Source of the DNA: Antennarius striatus
Taxonomy: Eukaryota > Chordata > Actinopteri > Lophiiformes > Antennariidae
Length of the DNA: 64,000 nt
Direction of reading: 5' to 3'
NCBI RefSeq assembly: GCF_040054535.1
Contig: NC_090796.1
Location: 4,878,501-4,942,500, forward strand
In this document: positions 44,129 to 57,817 of the stretch, piece after piece
Numbering within the stretch: position 1 is the stretch's first letter
Layout: each line of letters starts with the position of its first letter
The notes under the pieces: generated by a model
What the model was told of the DNA's origin: nothing
The model's database searches: none
Seen by the model: only the letters and a program-made list of their open reading frames with translations
Position numbers and translations under genes: made by a program

Positions 44129-47098
44129 CTGTTTTACTCCAAGAAATTACTTTATTTATAAGCCCAGCTTTCCTGAAATGTCCATACTTGAGAAAAAAAC
44201 AAACATGCATTTGCACGATTAACTTAGAAAACAATACTGATATTCTGATTGGCCATGTTGCTAACCAATCATTTTCATATAAATAAACCTTCAAGAGACA
44301 AGTTGTATTAGTATGGACGTTCTTGCGAAACCTGTAACAGTCGCATTGTCAGTATTAAAATATCATCACAATAATATCACTGACAATAAAACTGTCTTAT
44401 TTAAGTCAATAAAATATAATAAAGCTGCCAGTGATCACAATAGAGGACGTCATAAAAAATCAAATCCTCAAATCTTTTTGTCAGTATCTTAATAATAAGT
44501 TACCCATTTCACTGATGTGTTGTCTTGAATGCAGCATTTCTTTAGCCAGGAGTTGTATTTTGAACAGACAACACTTGACAAAGTTCTAATCTTCTTAAAT
44601 ACATTACCTAAAAAACATGCAATAAAAATTAAAAATCTGACAAGATGAAAATGCAGCATCTTACACAAAAAAAATAGTGTATGTACTGTAAACATTTGAT
44701 GAACATTTCATTATCTGTAATATACTGCATATGAACTTTTGTGAAATTATGTTTTTCAATTGTGCTTTAGTGGATTCAGCTGGTTGACATGTTGAAATAA
44801 AATAGAACATTTGAAACCAAATGTAAGTTTTTCCCCCTTGAGACCAAGAATTAAAATCAGGACAGACATATCGTAGCCAAACCTCTTAACCTCTTTGGAT
44901 TACTTGCTCCAGGCTGATTGTGGTTTTGTTGCAAAGCCTCCATGAACAATCTGACACAAACCTCATAAATAAATAAGTGCCTGGATTGCTTGGAACTTGG
45001 AGATAATATTTGCGTGTGTTTATAATGTGTTTATAGAAAGTGTGAGTGGAACAACAGCCGCCCAGCAAGGAATCTTGAGTTTAACCCAAAGTTCTTGTTC
45101 GAGGTGAAGCTGATAACAGTTTGGTTTGACTGTAATTACTCTAAATTAATGACCAAAAAGTCTTTTACCGCTGCCAAACCTAATTTTACAGAGAAACACC
45201 CATACGTAGGCGTAGACATTCATGAATTGGGCCGAGGTGTGAGGCCTGGCTGTGGAGCAGCTACTGCTATTTGAATTTTGCTTTAAAGGATAATTACATT
45301 GTAAGAATGTTTATCACCGTTAAGTTTGCTGGGAAGTGTACATCAAGTTTCTTGTCCTAAAACTCCAATGACTGACCATCACTGAGAATTTGATGAAGGG
45401 AAAATGTGTCTGATCTTTAAGAAGTTGTCAGGATGGCCAATAAGGACCTGCTTTCATTATTTTTTAATGTCTAATATGGATGATTAAATTATTATTTTTA
45501 AAATAAATTCAATATTCTTTTAACATATATCAAATTGTAATGTAGATGCAATTACCCCTTTAAGACAGCCTGTCTTTAGTTTGTTGTTGTCCCCTCTGAA
45601 GTCAGCAGTAGTACCAGAACTGAATCAACATCAGTGTGAACTGACAAAACCGGCAAATCTATATTAACTATCTGATCGATTACATTCAAAATAAAAATTA
45701 AATACACTTCTACCCAAAAATAAAGTTTAGAAGTTCAATAAAAGAAAGAGGAAAAGTTTGATGTGCTGACCCAATGCCTCACAGGTCATTCCAAACTTTG
45801 TAAAACCAAAAGAGAAGAGCAGAGAAGGCTAGAGAAGAGAAACTGGTTCATGTTCACACTGAAGAAATTGATTCAAGATAGACTTGCTTTGTGCTTTTTT
45901 TAAATTGTTATCATTGTATTTTAACTGAGATCTGAGCATCGAAGAATGATGAATGACAAATTGAACTCCTGTGGTGATGGAGTGGTCAGAGTGAGATGAG
46001 AAAAAAAAGAGGACAGACAGAAAGAGCAAGAGAGAGTGAGAGAAAAGAGAGAAAAAGGTGAAAGTCTTGTCTGTATGACAAATATCTGCAGTCTCTCCCT
46101 GACAGCACCACCTCACTGCTGCCAAGACAGTGAACTGAAAGGAAGGACTGATGCAGGTGGAGAGAGAGAAGAGATGCTGACTTCCAATGACATCATGGCT
46201 TTATAGATTTAACAGACCTCAGTGATGTCTGCTTATTGGTGCAAGAGAGAAAATGTGGGTTTTTATAAAAGGTAATACGAGAAAACCTTTCTGTTTTCTA
46301 ATCGAGAATGTGGCTGACAATAAAGTACTTGTGTTCTGGCATTTGAAACAGGAAATACTGCAGAATCCATACAAAATAAAACATTTCCATCCTTTTCATT
46401 TACCTTTGTGCTTCTCTTGATGTGTTGGTATCCATCTATCCATCCATCTGAATACAAGTTTGAGTGACTGTTACAGCCAGGTCAGCTTGCTGCTAATATT
46501 TCTTGTCACTCTCCACTATAGTATGTGGTAAAACCACTCAATGCAGTGTTTGAATCAATTTTTAAAAAACACTTTTATTCGTAAAAGCCAAATTACAAAA
46601 TAATCACGTTGATACAAAATCCAAAAGAGATTCATTCAAAAAGGCATTCACATCTCAAAAACAAACAATACTGTGTGTTTCCTGAACGAAGAAAACATAT
46701 CACTTTTTAACATTTATCAAACTAAAAACAGAGGCTTTTGTCTTCATGTCAACATGCTCCATTCACTTTCAAAGTACTGTACTTAAAACACAGGTTTAAA
46801 AAAAGCAGACAAAAGTCAAAAACCAACTAATCCTTCTCCATAATTATGCTTTTTACTTTTGTCACTAGAAGCGAAGAAGCTTTCCTTCATTATCCCTGTG
46901 TACTGCAGAGATGGTGATCTACAGGATGTTCCTCCTCTCAGCCAATGGACACTCACCTCCGACCGTCTCTGCTGTTCATCGTGCCCCTTTAAAGTTCTAG
47001 AATCAGCTGCCCTTATTTTTGATAACACAAGCAGTTAATTAGGTGTGATGTTTTGGTTTGGGATCAATTGCATGCATAGTCATTGTTCGCACAATTGT

Positions 47099-47100
<2 letters not shown>

Positions 47101-47134
<34 letters not shown>

Positions 47135-47152
47135 ACACACACACACACACAC
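47101..47152. repeat. (CA)n microsatellite
   Basis: About 25 CA units with one TA interruption. Confidence 0.96.
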
Positions 47153-50100
47153 CTCATCATGAACTGCAGAGTTCAGTAGTCATTCGATCGTTGCTGCAGC
47201 CAAGACAAACAGAGGAGTCGGAGCCCCTGCAGCGCGGACGTCACGAAGCAGGATAGTAGTCTTGTTATTCTAACTCATACTTCTCTGGTATTTATGGGTG
47301 TGCTTCTGTATTTATGGTATGGCCCTCAGAGTCCAGCTTGATCCAGTGATATGGTCGCAGTTATGTTATTTGTTATTTGTACTGTTATTTGTACTGGAAA
47401 TGCAGCCTGAATCCAGTTTTCATCGCCGGTCCTGTGTCGTTCATGCAGATACTCAGCTTGAGCTCAATCCTTCCAAATCACTGGGTTCTGAGGGACTCGA
47501 CTCCATAGAGGTCTGCATCCAGCCAACAAACCTATTATGGTATGCTAACTTTGAAACACATTTTCATATTTAAGACATGTTTAGCATTTACAAAGGATTG
47601 CATTAAACCTTGCCATATAGTCTGAGGCTAACATATTTAACCCCTCATTTAATCAGCAGTTTGCAGGGCTCGGACAAACAGAAGACGTACAGCAGTATTA
47701 TCCCCCAATGACACAAAATTAGAAGGCTACTGCAGTATCTAAATAATTCAACCCTTAATGATGAGAGTCTCCGGTACCATCTGATCCTTTCCACTGCAGA
47801 TTTTCACTGCAGAGAAAGCAAAGTGCATCAAAAACTTTATTGAACCATATATTCTACTGCTAAAGTCATTCTATGAAGGATTGACACTGTGTTTTAAAAA
47901 CATCTGGTCTGTGAATGTGTGTCTTATGAGGGATGATTTTCAGTAGATTGAGTTATTTTGAGAATGCATTCATCAGTCCTTTGCATTTTTCATCAAATGT
48001 GGAAAAATAACCTTAGTATGTGCTGCATTGATCCATTCAATCTCTTCCTGTTCGGTTTCATTTGCAAACAGCTGATAAATATGTGTATTTAGCAAATAAT
48101 ATTTTACAGAATCTTTCACAATTATTGAACCAAGACTTAGTAAAAATTAATTTAACGGCATGATAAATTTAATAAAATTAAATTAGTTCTCTGGCCTCAT
48201 TTGGCTTCATGTTTCACTGACTTTTATTCTGAGACATGATCTTTCATTTCTTACAAACCTACCGTACGATACTGTTTGTATGTTGGTCTAGTCCAGCTAG
48301 TACATACTGCAGGTTAGGGAGGAATTATGTAGAAAATACAGAAAAGAGCCATCATGTAACTCTTGAAGCAATTATTTCTAATTATTTTTAAAGCTTGGCA
48401 ATGGGAAGGTATAGCTTGACATAGCCCTAGCTGTGAATCTCAAATTATGCAATAGTTGTTCAGCCAAACAATTCCCAGCATAACCCTGAGGGAGCTATCA
48501 TCATAAATGAAAGGACGAGCCTGTGTTTGTGTTTAAAGCCTAGGGAGGATTCATTCCCCTAAAACAACTGACATTAGATTTCAGTCCAAATGTTCAAAAT
48601 AATAATATTTATCCAAACGATGTCTTATTATGCTGCTGGCTTTAACTTCAAGTCCTGGCTGAAGGTACAGAGTTCTTGGCCGCAACTTACTGTATCCGTG
48701 GTTTTGTTAAAAGGCAAAAAAGAGACTATAACAATAAAGTGCATAAGTTCTTGAGTTCATTTAAAAAATCACAGATATGAGGAACAATATGCTGCTCTAA
48801 TTTCAAGCAATAAAAAAAAAAAAAATCAGGTGAAAAGGAGAAAAAAATGTTTGGAACTATTTCTAAAACATTTTTCCTATACAAATTGTTAAAGTAATAA
48901 TTTTAACAAAAGTTTTGAACTAAGATGCGAAATGGTGTGCTGACAATCAGTAATTTCAAATAAAGACAACAATCAAGATACAGTAATACTATAGGACTAC
49001 TGATGAGTACTAATGAGTAGTCATGTTAACTTTCTGCTGGTGAAATTTTTTTCCTGAATTCACATCTTTATTAGTGATGTGCTTTGTTGGAAGCTGTGTT
49101 TCAGTCCTATGGAGGTAGAACATGAGGTAGTGACGAGGTAGAGATGAAGAACAGGACGGCGGTCACAGACCCATGGGACGAACAGGAGCCAGGTATTTCC
49201 CTCAGGAACTGGTGGAGTCCAAAAACAAAACCGTTTGCCAAGCGTGACGTGTTGTCTTTGCATGTGTGACTGTCGGTGTTAACATTTGTCTTCTAAACTC
49301 TAAACATACTTCAAAGCTGTGTGATTCATGTAGCATTAATAACACCAGGACTTTTTTCATTTCAATTAAATTATTTTTTTCCAATGGAAAATTTATTTTA
49401 TATTACAGAATTAGACAAGTAAGATTTTTTTAAATTAAATTAAATAAATGAAATTATAAATTATAAATTATACATAAATTATTCTTTTTTATTTTCAGAT
49501 AAATGATTATAAGGAGAAAAAAAACCATAATTTATTTGGAGTGAGCCGAAAAATTAAGGAACCACAAAGGTTTTTGAGTGAATCATTATGAGGATATGGA
49601 AGAAGTGCATCTGACTCCAAGAATGTTCCATGGAATGACATCAGCAGGGGAAAAGTCATGAATAATTAATGACCTTATGTGGCTTAATTTTGACAGCCAT
49701 GAATTACAAACAAGCAAACTGCCGGATGTTGGTTTTCATTTTGACTATAATGACGTGTGGATCTCTTTCCTGAAGTCTTGACCACTGCAGCTATTTGTTA
49801 TTCAGAAGTCTTCCATCATCACCCAGAAAAAAAAAAGAAAAAAACACAAACTGCTGCTTTTATAATATATAAGAATGTGATTCTGTTTTCATTTGGCATG
49901 GGAGAAACAGGATGTTAATGTCAGTTATAGTTTTACCAAGCAGCAATAAAAGTCCATTGAAAAAAGGATATGTTTCAGATTAGCACAGTGACTATTTATT
50001 TATTTGTTTATTTATTTTAATTTATATGGGAGGAGACGGCATTGCTTAGCTGTGTAAAAGTTGGTACTCATTTAGCTCTTTTGCATTTTTTAATTCAGAA

Positions 50101-50408
50101 CTTAATTCGGACTTGATGATGCACGGATGAGATGACTCAGGAAAGTTTGCTAGCATTTATTTCTTCCCTGTGGAGACTCGGTGCCACAGGGAGGAAAGCT
50201 TCAAAATTCGACAAGCGTTCTCAGCAATGTCAAAGATGAACATGCCTCTTTCATGAATTTCTGTGCAGTTTCATAACATATTTACCTTTAAACGCTGAAA
50301 TAATGAAACCAAATCTACTGGCAATATAGGAACAGGATATTATTATCAATTTTTTTACATATAAACACAATTATCTTGACACAAATCACTTTTGAAACTT
50401 AACCGTAA

Positions 50409-50420
50409 GTAATATAGTGA
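50409..50420. repeat. 12-bp target-site duplication, left (Penelope relic)
   Basis: GTAATATAGTGA here and at 51952-51963, exactly bordering the element. Confidence 0.88.
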
Positions 50421-51951
50421 TGTCTGTGTAGGTTGTCAGTCATCCAGGTCATGGTTATCCAAAAGCTGTTGAGTCGATCCACTGGACGTTAAGAAAGTTC
50501 TTGAGTATTTGCCTCTCATCCAAGAGACTTCTTCAGTTCAGAGAGTGGCTGATAATGTCCCAGCTTATAAACCCTGTGGTGTGGTCAGTGCTTTTCACAT
50601 TCCAACGACTGTTGTTAAACCCGTCTGGCTCTTCAACGATTGCTGGTGTGGGTGTCAAAGGGGGTCGTTGAGATGTGAGTTACACCTGTGTATGCTAATG
50701 AGGGTCATTAGCATGAGACCCATCACCTGGGACAATCCGCTGAGACAATCTTTTTTGGGAGTTTTGAAAGGACATGATTATAAATCAGAGAAAGGTGATG
50801 TCGCAGACCACCCCCTCTATTCAGAGATAGGTTCTCCACTTTGACGTGGATGGCCTCTTTCAATCCTCTCTCAAACCATTTATCTTCCCTGTCCAAGATC
50901 TGAACATCTGTGTCCTGAAATGAGTGTCCCTCTTCCTTGAGGTGAAGGAAGACTGCTGAGTCCTGTACTGATGTGTTGGCTCTTCTGTGTTGAGCCATGC
51001 ATCTGTGTAGTGGTTGTTTGGTTTCCCCTATGTAGACATCTGAGCATTCCTTGCTGCCTTTAACTGCATACACCAGATTGCTCTTCTGACTGTGTGGTGT
51101 GGGGTATTTTGGGTGGACCAGTCTTTGTCGGAGGGTGTTTCCCAGCTTAATATACACAGGGACCTTGTGTTTGTTAAAGATCCTCCTCAGCTTTTCAGAC
51201 ACTCCAGACACATACGGGATCACTATACCATTGTGCTTGCTCTTTTCTGTCCTCACTGGGTTGTTCTCCTTTCTGGATCTTGTGTGAGCTTTCACGAAGG
51301 TCCAGTCAGGAAATCCACACATCTTCAGTGCCCCTTTCAGGTGTTGGTGTTCTTTCACCTGGTCTTGGACACTGGTTGGTAGCTTATCAGCCCTGTCTTG
51401 CAGGGTCCTGGTGATGACCAGCTTGTGCTCCAGTGCGTGGTGAGAGTCAAAAAGCAGGTATTGGTCCGTGTGTGTTGGTTTCCTATATACCCCAACATAC
51501 AGACTTTTGTCATCTTTTATGCCGACCTCGCAATCCAAAAAGGGCAAACTGTTGTCCTTGACATCCTCTCTGGTGAACTTGATGTTGCTGTCCACTGAGT
51601 TGATGTGTTCGGTGAAAGGTTGTACCTCGTGGATTTTTACCTTAACCCATGTGTCGTCCACATACCGGAACCAGTGGCTTGGTGGTGTTCCATTGAACGA
51701 GGTAAGGGCCTTGTGTTCCACTTCTTCCATGTACAAATTGGCCACGATAGGAGATACCGGCGAGCCCATGGCACATCTGTGTTTTATGCCTATAGAAGTT
51801 CCCTCTGTACTGGAAGTAGGTTGTGTTGAGGCAGAGGTCCAAAAGTTTGCAGATCTGGTCGGGGCTGAGGTTTGTCCTGTCGCTGAGGGTGGTGTGGAAA
51901 CATCTTCAAGAACTTTCTGAACGTCCAGTGGATTGACTCAACAGCTTTTGG
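50421..51951 (-). mobile_element. Penelope-like retroelement, internally deleted
   Basis: On the minus strand the 1.53-kb insertion starts CCAAAAGCTGTTGAGTCAAT and runs through about 50 bp of inverted terminal sequence. It then jumps directly into the second half of the reverse transcriptase, continues through the GIY-YIG endonuclease, and ends with the direct terminal sequence (CAGCTTTTGG then a 29-bp tail ending CTACACAGACA). A 12-bp duplication flanks it. The first half of the RT is missing, so it arrived truncated or lost it. Confidence 0.88.
50723..51842 (-). pseudogene. Penelope-like RT (C-terminal part) fused to GIY-YIG endonuclease
   Basis: The longest frame (51769-50723, 348 codons) begins MGSPVSPIVANLYMEE (RT motif B region). 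It has the catalytic YVDD at residues 36-39, then a thumb region with PFLDCEVG and YRKPTHTDQYL. A GIY-YIG domain follows at about 228-275: LVYAVKGSKECSDVYIGET, then R and HRRA. The YVDD box and YIGET are intact. Just upstream, LDLCLNTTYFQYRGNFYRHK is readable in a frame shifted by one base at about 51788, in a run of A. RT motifs 1 to A are absent. The protein would prime reverse transcription at a nicked chromosomal site; this copy cannot. Confidence 0.88.
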
Positions 51952-51963
51952 GTAATATAGTGA
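51952..51963. repeat. 12-bp target-site duplication, right
   Basis: GTAATATAGTGA, identical to 50409-50420. Confidence 0.88.
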
Positions 51964-54691
51964 TATATAATTTCTACAGGCAAACCAACCAACCAACTAC
52001 CCCCATCAACAGTGCAGGGGGTAGGGGCTACTTTTACTGTAATGTTAAGGCTTTCAGTCGAGGTTTTTGATAAATACTGTGGGATGAGCTCTTGCATGAA
52101 AAGCTGCACATCCTCATTTCACCCAAAGGGAGCGGTAGAGGACCATGCAAAATCCACACCAGGCCCAAAGAAGGAAGAGATGTGTGCCCCAGCACGTCTC
52201 CTACAGGAAGGAGATAATTGGTGGCAATACATTTTAAAAAAGGATTGATACCATATGACGTATTTCTCTTCTTTCCTTTTTCTCTGGGTTCTACTTCTAG
52301 TTCCCTATTTCCTCCAAAACAAGTAACAGATAAAGGTGTTAGTTATGGGTAGGAACACATGATGCACGGGGGAATGGAAGCCTGAAACTGTATTACAAGG
52401 TCACACTCAGCCCTGTGTCTTCCTGTTCACAATTTGGGCCACTTTTTTGTTTTTACCTGCACATCATTAGCTCCTCCAGGCCAGAGGAACTGACAACAGC
52501 TGGACGTTAAGGTAATAAGACTAACCTACTCAACACTCACACAATAACAAGCCAGTGCCATCTGAGTGGGAAACGTGTTTCCCACTCAATAAAAGCCATG
52601 TGTTCTATGAGGAGATTCAGGCAGAGCTACCATATGTTCAGACTATGGAGATGGTTGAAAGTGTACTTTTTATTTGACTTTTAACAAAGAAGAACTTTAG
52701 AATGAAGTTGTGAAATGCTCTCTGCAACAAAGAGATGTCAGGAACTTAATAATATTAACATTTTAGTGTCACAATCTGCAAATAATGGAGATGAAGTTTA
52801 AACCAGGTTTTAATGTGGAAAATGTGATCTCTTGACATGCCAGTATGCCAGTTTCATGTAACAAAAGCGTGTTCACTAAAGTTACATTTGATGATCACGC
52901 TGTACACTTACATTCTGTAATTTTTTTTTTTCAGTCTGTCTTGGAGCTTTGCATTCATTCCTTCCTGCCAAGTCATGGCTGATCATAAACTGGTGAGGCT
53001 GACAGTTATAAGGTCAGAGGCAACAGAGCACTAAATATGGACTGTTTTCTGTTTGCATGGCTCTGTTTGTTTGTGACAGCATTAGCAATACAATGGTGGA
53101 TTGAGCAACACCAGAAGTGTGGGGCCAGGGATTGCAGTTTCAGAGGGTGTGTCCACCTCTCGGGTCCAAAGTGAAGTATCTCAACAACTATTGGACAGAT
53201 TGTCATGGCCTGATAGTTGTGGTTCTAAGACAGACAAAACTTGTTACGATATCCTCGAGCCAGAATGTGGTTATGTTTGTGGCTTTGTTTGAAATAGCTA
53301 GTTCCAGTATAGTACCCCACAGAGCTGTTAGCATTGGCTTTAGACCATTCATTGGGTAAATCAATATATTATCGTTACAAGTTACTGTTTGGAAGAATGC
53401 AGTGTAAAGCTAGATAATTGTGTAAGGGAATTAAATAATCAAATATGTTTAGTTTAAAGATGACATGATGGTGACCCCCTACCCCCCGATATCCAGTCCA
53501 ATTCCCAATCCCAAATCCATCAGTTCCCACCACATTCTTTATTTCTTTGTTCAGCCTTGACAAATTAAATCCTCACAACATGAAATTAATGTCAAATTGA
53601 AAACATCAGACTCAGCTATATACAGTATCTATGATTAAACATAAAGGGCAGAGTTACTGTTGACTTGATCTTCATCTCTTTGATTGTTGATGGTGATAAA
53701 AAGGGTAAAATTCCTGACTTCATTTTAAATATAATTGATTTTTCATTGCTGTTAGGTTTCTTTTTGTTAGAAAGACGCTCCATAATTGTATGTATTGAAG
53801 TTGGTAAATTGTTTGCAGTATATTTCATTACTGTGTGCAGGAAAGAGGAAATTCCAACCAACTGTATAGCATTTGTGCTGGTAGGAAAAATTTCAAAGAC
53901 AGATACGCCATAACTATCTACGTGGCTGGATGCCAACACAGATTTGTTTTTATTCTAGTTCGGGTGAACTAAACCTTTAAATTTCTCTTTTGGTTGTTGC
54001 CTCCCTTGGTTTTGTTCTCTTACTCTTCTATCTTTCCGTTTCTCCCATGCCCTCTGTCAGGATCTGCGTTTAGTTTCATGATCTCAGGAATTATCAAGCA
54101 GCAGTACTTGGCGCTTGTTTATGATGTCATCATTCGGTCTCTGGGGGATGTTGAGGTCAGCGGAGGAATGATAAAATGCCTTTAGTTTAACACCAGAATC
54201 ATGCCGTTAACCCCTGATTTGGCAGTACAAACAAGATAACTGTGTTTTGGAGGAAGTCAGTCTTCGGAGACTTGGCTGGGGAAACACATGACGTTCCAAG
54301 AGTCTGGATTTGTGTGGGAGGGAATAGGAGGATAGGCACAATGTGGGAGACTAGAATTAAGTAGTGCCTGGGAAGAAGTCAATCCATTACTGTGATTTCT
54401 TTAATGTCTTTTCCACCTTTTTTTGGTTTATCAATTTGTTTCATCAGCAACAGTCATAATCACTGCCAATACTAATTATTAATATGATGACTAATTGCAT
54501 CGTCTTTTTTGTAAGTAAAATAGTTTTTTGAGTTCTTTTAATGTCTTTTAGTACAGTGTACACTGGAACATCCTCAATAAATGAAGGAGATAATGTCAAT
54601 ATTTGAAGCAACACATCATTCTGCCAGCCAATAAAATAAAAAGTAACATTAAATATATTCATCTTCTATCAGTCAAAGTATAGTCAAAGCA
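51964..54691. other. Intergenic
   Basis: No supported gene. Contains the palindrome at 52564-52587. Confidence 0.5.
52564..52587. repeat. Perfect 11-bp-arm palindrome before AATAAA
   Basis: GAGTGGGAAAC, GT, GTTTCCCACTC, immediately followed by an AATAAA hexamer. Function unknown. Confidence 0.9.
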
Positions 54692-55079
54692 CCTCCTGAC
54701 CACCCAGAGCCTGTCTTAACTCCTTCCTAAAAGTCATGCAACACTCTCCCTTTTTCAGCTTCCACCATTTCGTCTTCTGCTCTGCCTTTGCCCTCTTGAT
54801 CTTCCTCACCACCAGAGTCATCCTACACACCACCATCCTATGCTGTTTGGCTACACTCTCACCTACCACTACTTTACAGTCACTGATCTCCTTCAGGTTA
54901 CACCGTCTACACAAGATGTAGTCTACCTGTGTGCTCCTACCTCCACTCTTATAGGTCACTCTATGTTCCTGCCTCTTCTGGAAGAAAGTATTCACTACAG
55001 CCATTTCCATTCTTTTTGCAAAGTCAACTACCATCTGTCCTTCTGCGTTCCTCTCCTGGACACCAAACCTGCCCATCAC
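54692..55079 (-). pseudogene. LINE endonuclease C-terminal part
   Basis: Reads MGRFGVQERNAEGQMVVDFA, then AVVNTFFQKRQEHRVTYKSG and TQVDYILCRRCNLKEISDCK, the second half of an RTE-type apurinic endonuclease. The D in VDYILC and an altered catalytic histidine region (SVAKQHRMVV) are visible. The frame is separated from the N-terminal part by frameshifts. Confidence 0.75.
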
Positions 55080-55471
55080 ATCCTCATCACCTCTGTTTCC
55101 TGCACCAACATGTCCGCTCCAATGACAACTCTCTCACTTCTAGGCATGCTCTGCATCACTTCATCAAAGTCCAACCAGAATTTCTCCTTCTCCTCCAGCT
55201 CACATCCTACCTGTGGAGCATACCCGCTATACCAACATTGAACATCACACCTTCTATTTCTAGCTTCAGACTCATCACTCTATCCGACAATCTTTTTACC
55301 TACAGGACATTCCTAACAAACTCCTCCTTCAAGATAACTCCTACTCCATTTCTCTTCCCATCTATACCATGATAGAACAACTTGAACCCTGCTCCTAAGC
55401 TTCTAGCCTTGCTACCTTTCCACCTGGTCTCCTGGACACACAGTATGTCTACCTTCCTTCTCTGCATCATA

Positions 55472-55789
55472 TCAACCGACTCTACCTTTTCCTGTCATAG
55501 TTCCAACATTCAACGTCCCTACTTTTAGTCCTATAGTCTTGGTGTTCCTCTTCTCTTTCTTCGAGCGAACGCACTTTCCTCCTCTCCTTCTTCGACCAAC
55601 AGTAATCCAATTTCCACTGGCGCCCTGTAGGTCAACAGCACCAATGGCGGTCGTTGTTAACCCGGGCCTCGACCGATCCGGTATGGAAGTCATAGGTTTG
55701 ATTCGCATCTTTGTTTTTGCAAAAGTTTTACGTCGGATGCCCTTCCTGACGCAACCCTCTGTATTTATCCGGGCTTGGGACCGGCACAA
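55472..55789 (-). pseudogene. LINE ORF N-terminal part
   Basis: A basic leader (RKGIRRKTFAKTKMR ... VGRRRRGGKCVRSKKEKRNT) followed by the first endonuclease strand KVGTLNVGTMTGKGR, where Asn is the usual first catalytic residue. It then stops prematurely. Confidence 0.7.
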
Positions 55790-56144
55790 TAAGACACTGG
55801 CTTGTGTCCTCTTGCGGCTACATTCTACTACTGATATTTAAAGCATTGAAGTGGAAGTGGCTCCATTACAGACCTCTTTAGAAAACGAAGGCGGGTGTGG
55901 CCCCAAATAGTTGCTTTCATACAATAATTTCAGGAAATATTTCTACAGTTATGCAACATGCTGTCTGTCAATCCCTCTGTTGTGAGTCACATTTTTTAAA
56001 AAAAGTGTTGGTCTTACAATGTCTTGATTTAGGTTCATTTTTATACGGGTTTTGTCAACTTTTTTAAACACATAAAACAAAATGTTACAACTTCATGAAG
56101 TAACTATAGTCAGTTTATGGTTAAAGCATGAACATTTTTAAAAA

Positions 56145-56173
56145 ATGTTATTAATTACTGTAATTAATAACAT
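56145..56173. repeat. Perfect 13-bp inverted repeat, 3-nt loop
   Basis: ATGTTATTAATTA and its exact complement flank CTG. An AT-rich cruciform candidate. Confidence 0.88.
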
Positions 56174-56463
56174 GTAATTACTGTAAAGGTAAAATTTGTT
56201 TGGACTTAATCTTCCTATACTTAAAGCCTAGTATCACATGCTTTCCCTGACTTGCTTGTTGAAGTGGGAAGACTGTCTAAATATAGTGTGCAGGTGTAAC
56301 ACTGTGGGGCAGCCCCGATAGGAGCTAATGACTGGTGTACATCAGCTGTACCGCTGAGTCAGCACGTAATCCCCCTCACCTACAGATGACTCTCAGCAAC
56401 CTCCCTCTACGCCCCCACACCTCACATCCTCTACCAGGTGTGTGAAGTACTTGTCTTTAATGC

Positions 56464-56465
<2 letters not shown>

Positions 56466-56556
<91 letters not shown>
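56466..56556. repeat. (GT)n microsatellite
   Basis: About 45 GT units. Confidence 0.97.
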
Positions 56557-56559
<3 letters not shown>

Positions 56560-57635
56560 TATACAGGCCAGTGATGACCCACGCAGCTGCAGTGTCACTG
56601 ACATCAGCGCTGCGGCTCTTGGACAACGTCTCTAATTAGACCGTGATGCCCTGTCATCACACACTGCTGTCATCCTTAGCAGATGTCTCATACATCCAAA
56701 AAAGTCCTTACACAACACACAGGTGTCTGAAGCCGAAGCAAAATATCATAGCAATCACTGGAGAAGCAGGACAAGAACAAACACAAGACAAAAAACGCAG
56801 CAACAAGAAGAAAGGAGACAATAAATGTTACAAGCTGGAAGAACATGTGTATAATTTGAGATGTTTGGTAACGGCATATCAATTTTTTAAAATTGTTTTT
56901 CTAAGTCTCTTAGCTTATTGCAAAATTTGAAATACACTGCAAGCATATAATCAAACTAAAAGGCAAAATATACAGTGACAATTCCATAAATTTTTTAAAG
57001 AATTGAGTCATAACAATCATTTAATTCCAGGATATCTTAACAGCAATAGTTGCAGCAAATAACACAAAATGAAAAGAATTATATTGTAATGACTATAAAA
57101 CATGTGAAAGTTGGATTGTTATTATTATCACATGGTATCTTTCCTATCGATCCAATGTCTAATGTCAGCTCCAAGCACTCACCACCTCTCACTAGTCATT
57201 TTGCCATTTTCAATATTTAACAGTAAAAAACTACTGTATACCAAAAACAAAAATTAGGACTTTAACCAATTTTGTTGCCCCTGTTGTGAAAGTTTAATAA
57301 GGCAAATTGTAAAGCAGGAATCAGTATTTTATCAGTGATCAAATGATCAATAAGTTGAATTACCATGTGAAATTTAAATGGTGTCAGAGAATCATTTCAA
57401 AGCTATAGAGACTGTTTTAGAGTCTTCCTGCTCGTAGTTTTGGTCTTGGAAACTACTCCCAATTTCCAGATACGTAGAAAAGGATTTTTTTAACACTCAT
57501 CAAACCACTACTGCCACCTCAAGACCCAACAACAGGCAGCAATTGGCTGGTGAATGGGTTAGGGTTACGATTTTGGATGAATGAAATGGAGCATCAACAT
57601 CCCCTGCCCACTTCTTGGTATGTATATATACACGC

Positions 57636-57815
<180 letters not shown>

Positions 57816-57817
<2 letters not shown>

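Larger units (their letters stand above)
40673..50408. other. Intergenic, mostly featureless
   Basis: 9.7 kb of AT-rich DNA. It holds the open frame at 43685-44128 and the CA tract at 47101-47152. GA-rich DNA lies at 46010-46055. Nothing else is supported. Confidence 0.45.
54692..55832 (-). mobile_element. RTE-type LINE fragment: 5' end and endonuclease, no RT
   Basis: Read on the minus strand, it begins near CAAGCCAGTGTCTTATTGTG and TGCCGGTCCCAAGCCCGG, a typical 5' end of a fish RTE-like LINE. It continues into the AP-like endonuclease (KVGTLNVGTMTGKGR ... ERVVIGAD ... GRFGVQERNAEGQMVVDF ... VDYILCRR) and stops at about 54692 in RQALGGQEVL. The RT is missing entirely. Frames are broken at least twice; the GADFNGH catalytic region has a deletion. 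Confidence 0.78.

Noticed and set aside
53165-53230. Fragment resembling a dispersed fish repeat (ATCTCAACAACTATTGGACAG)
   Set aside because: Looks familiar, but only about 40 bp match from memory; too short to call an element.
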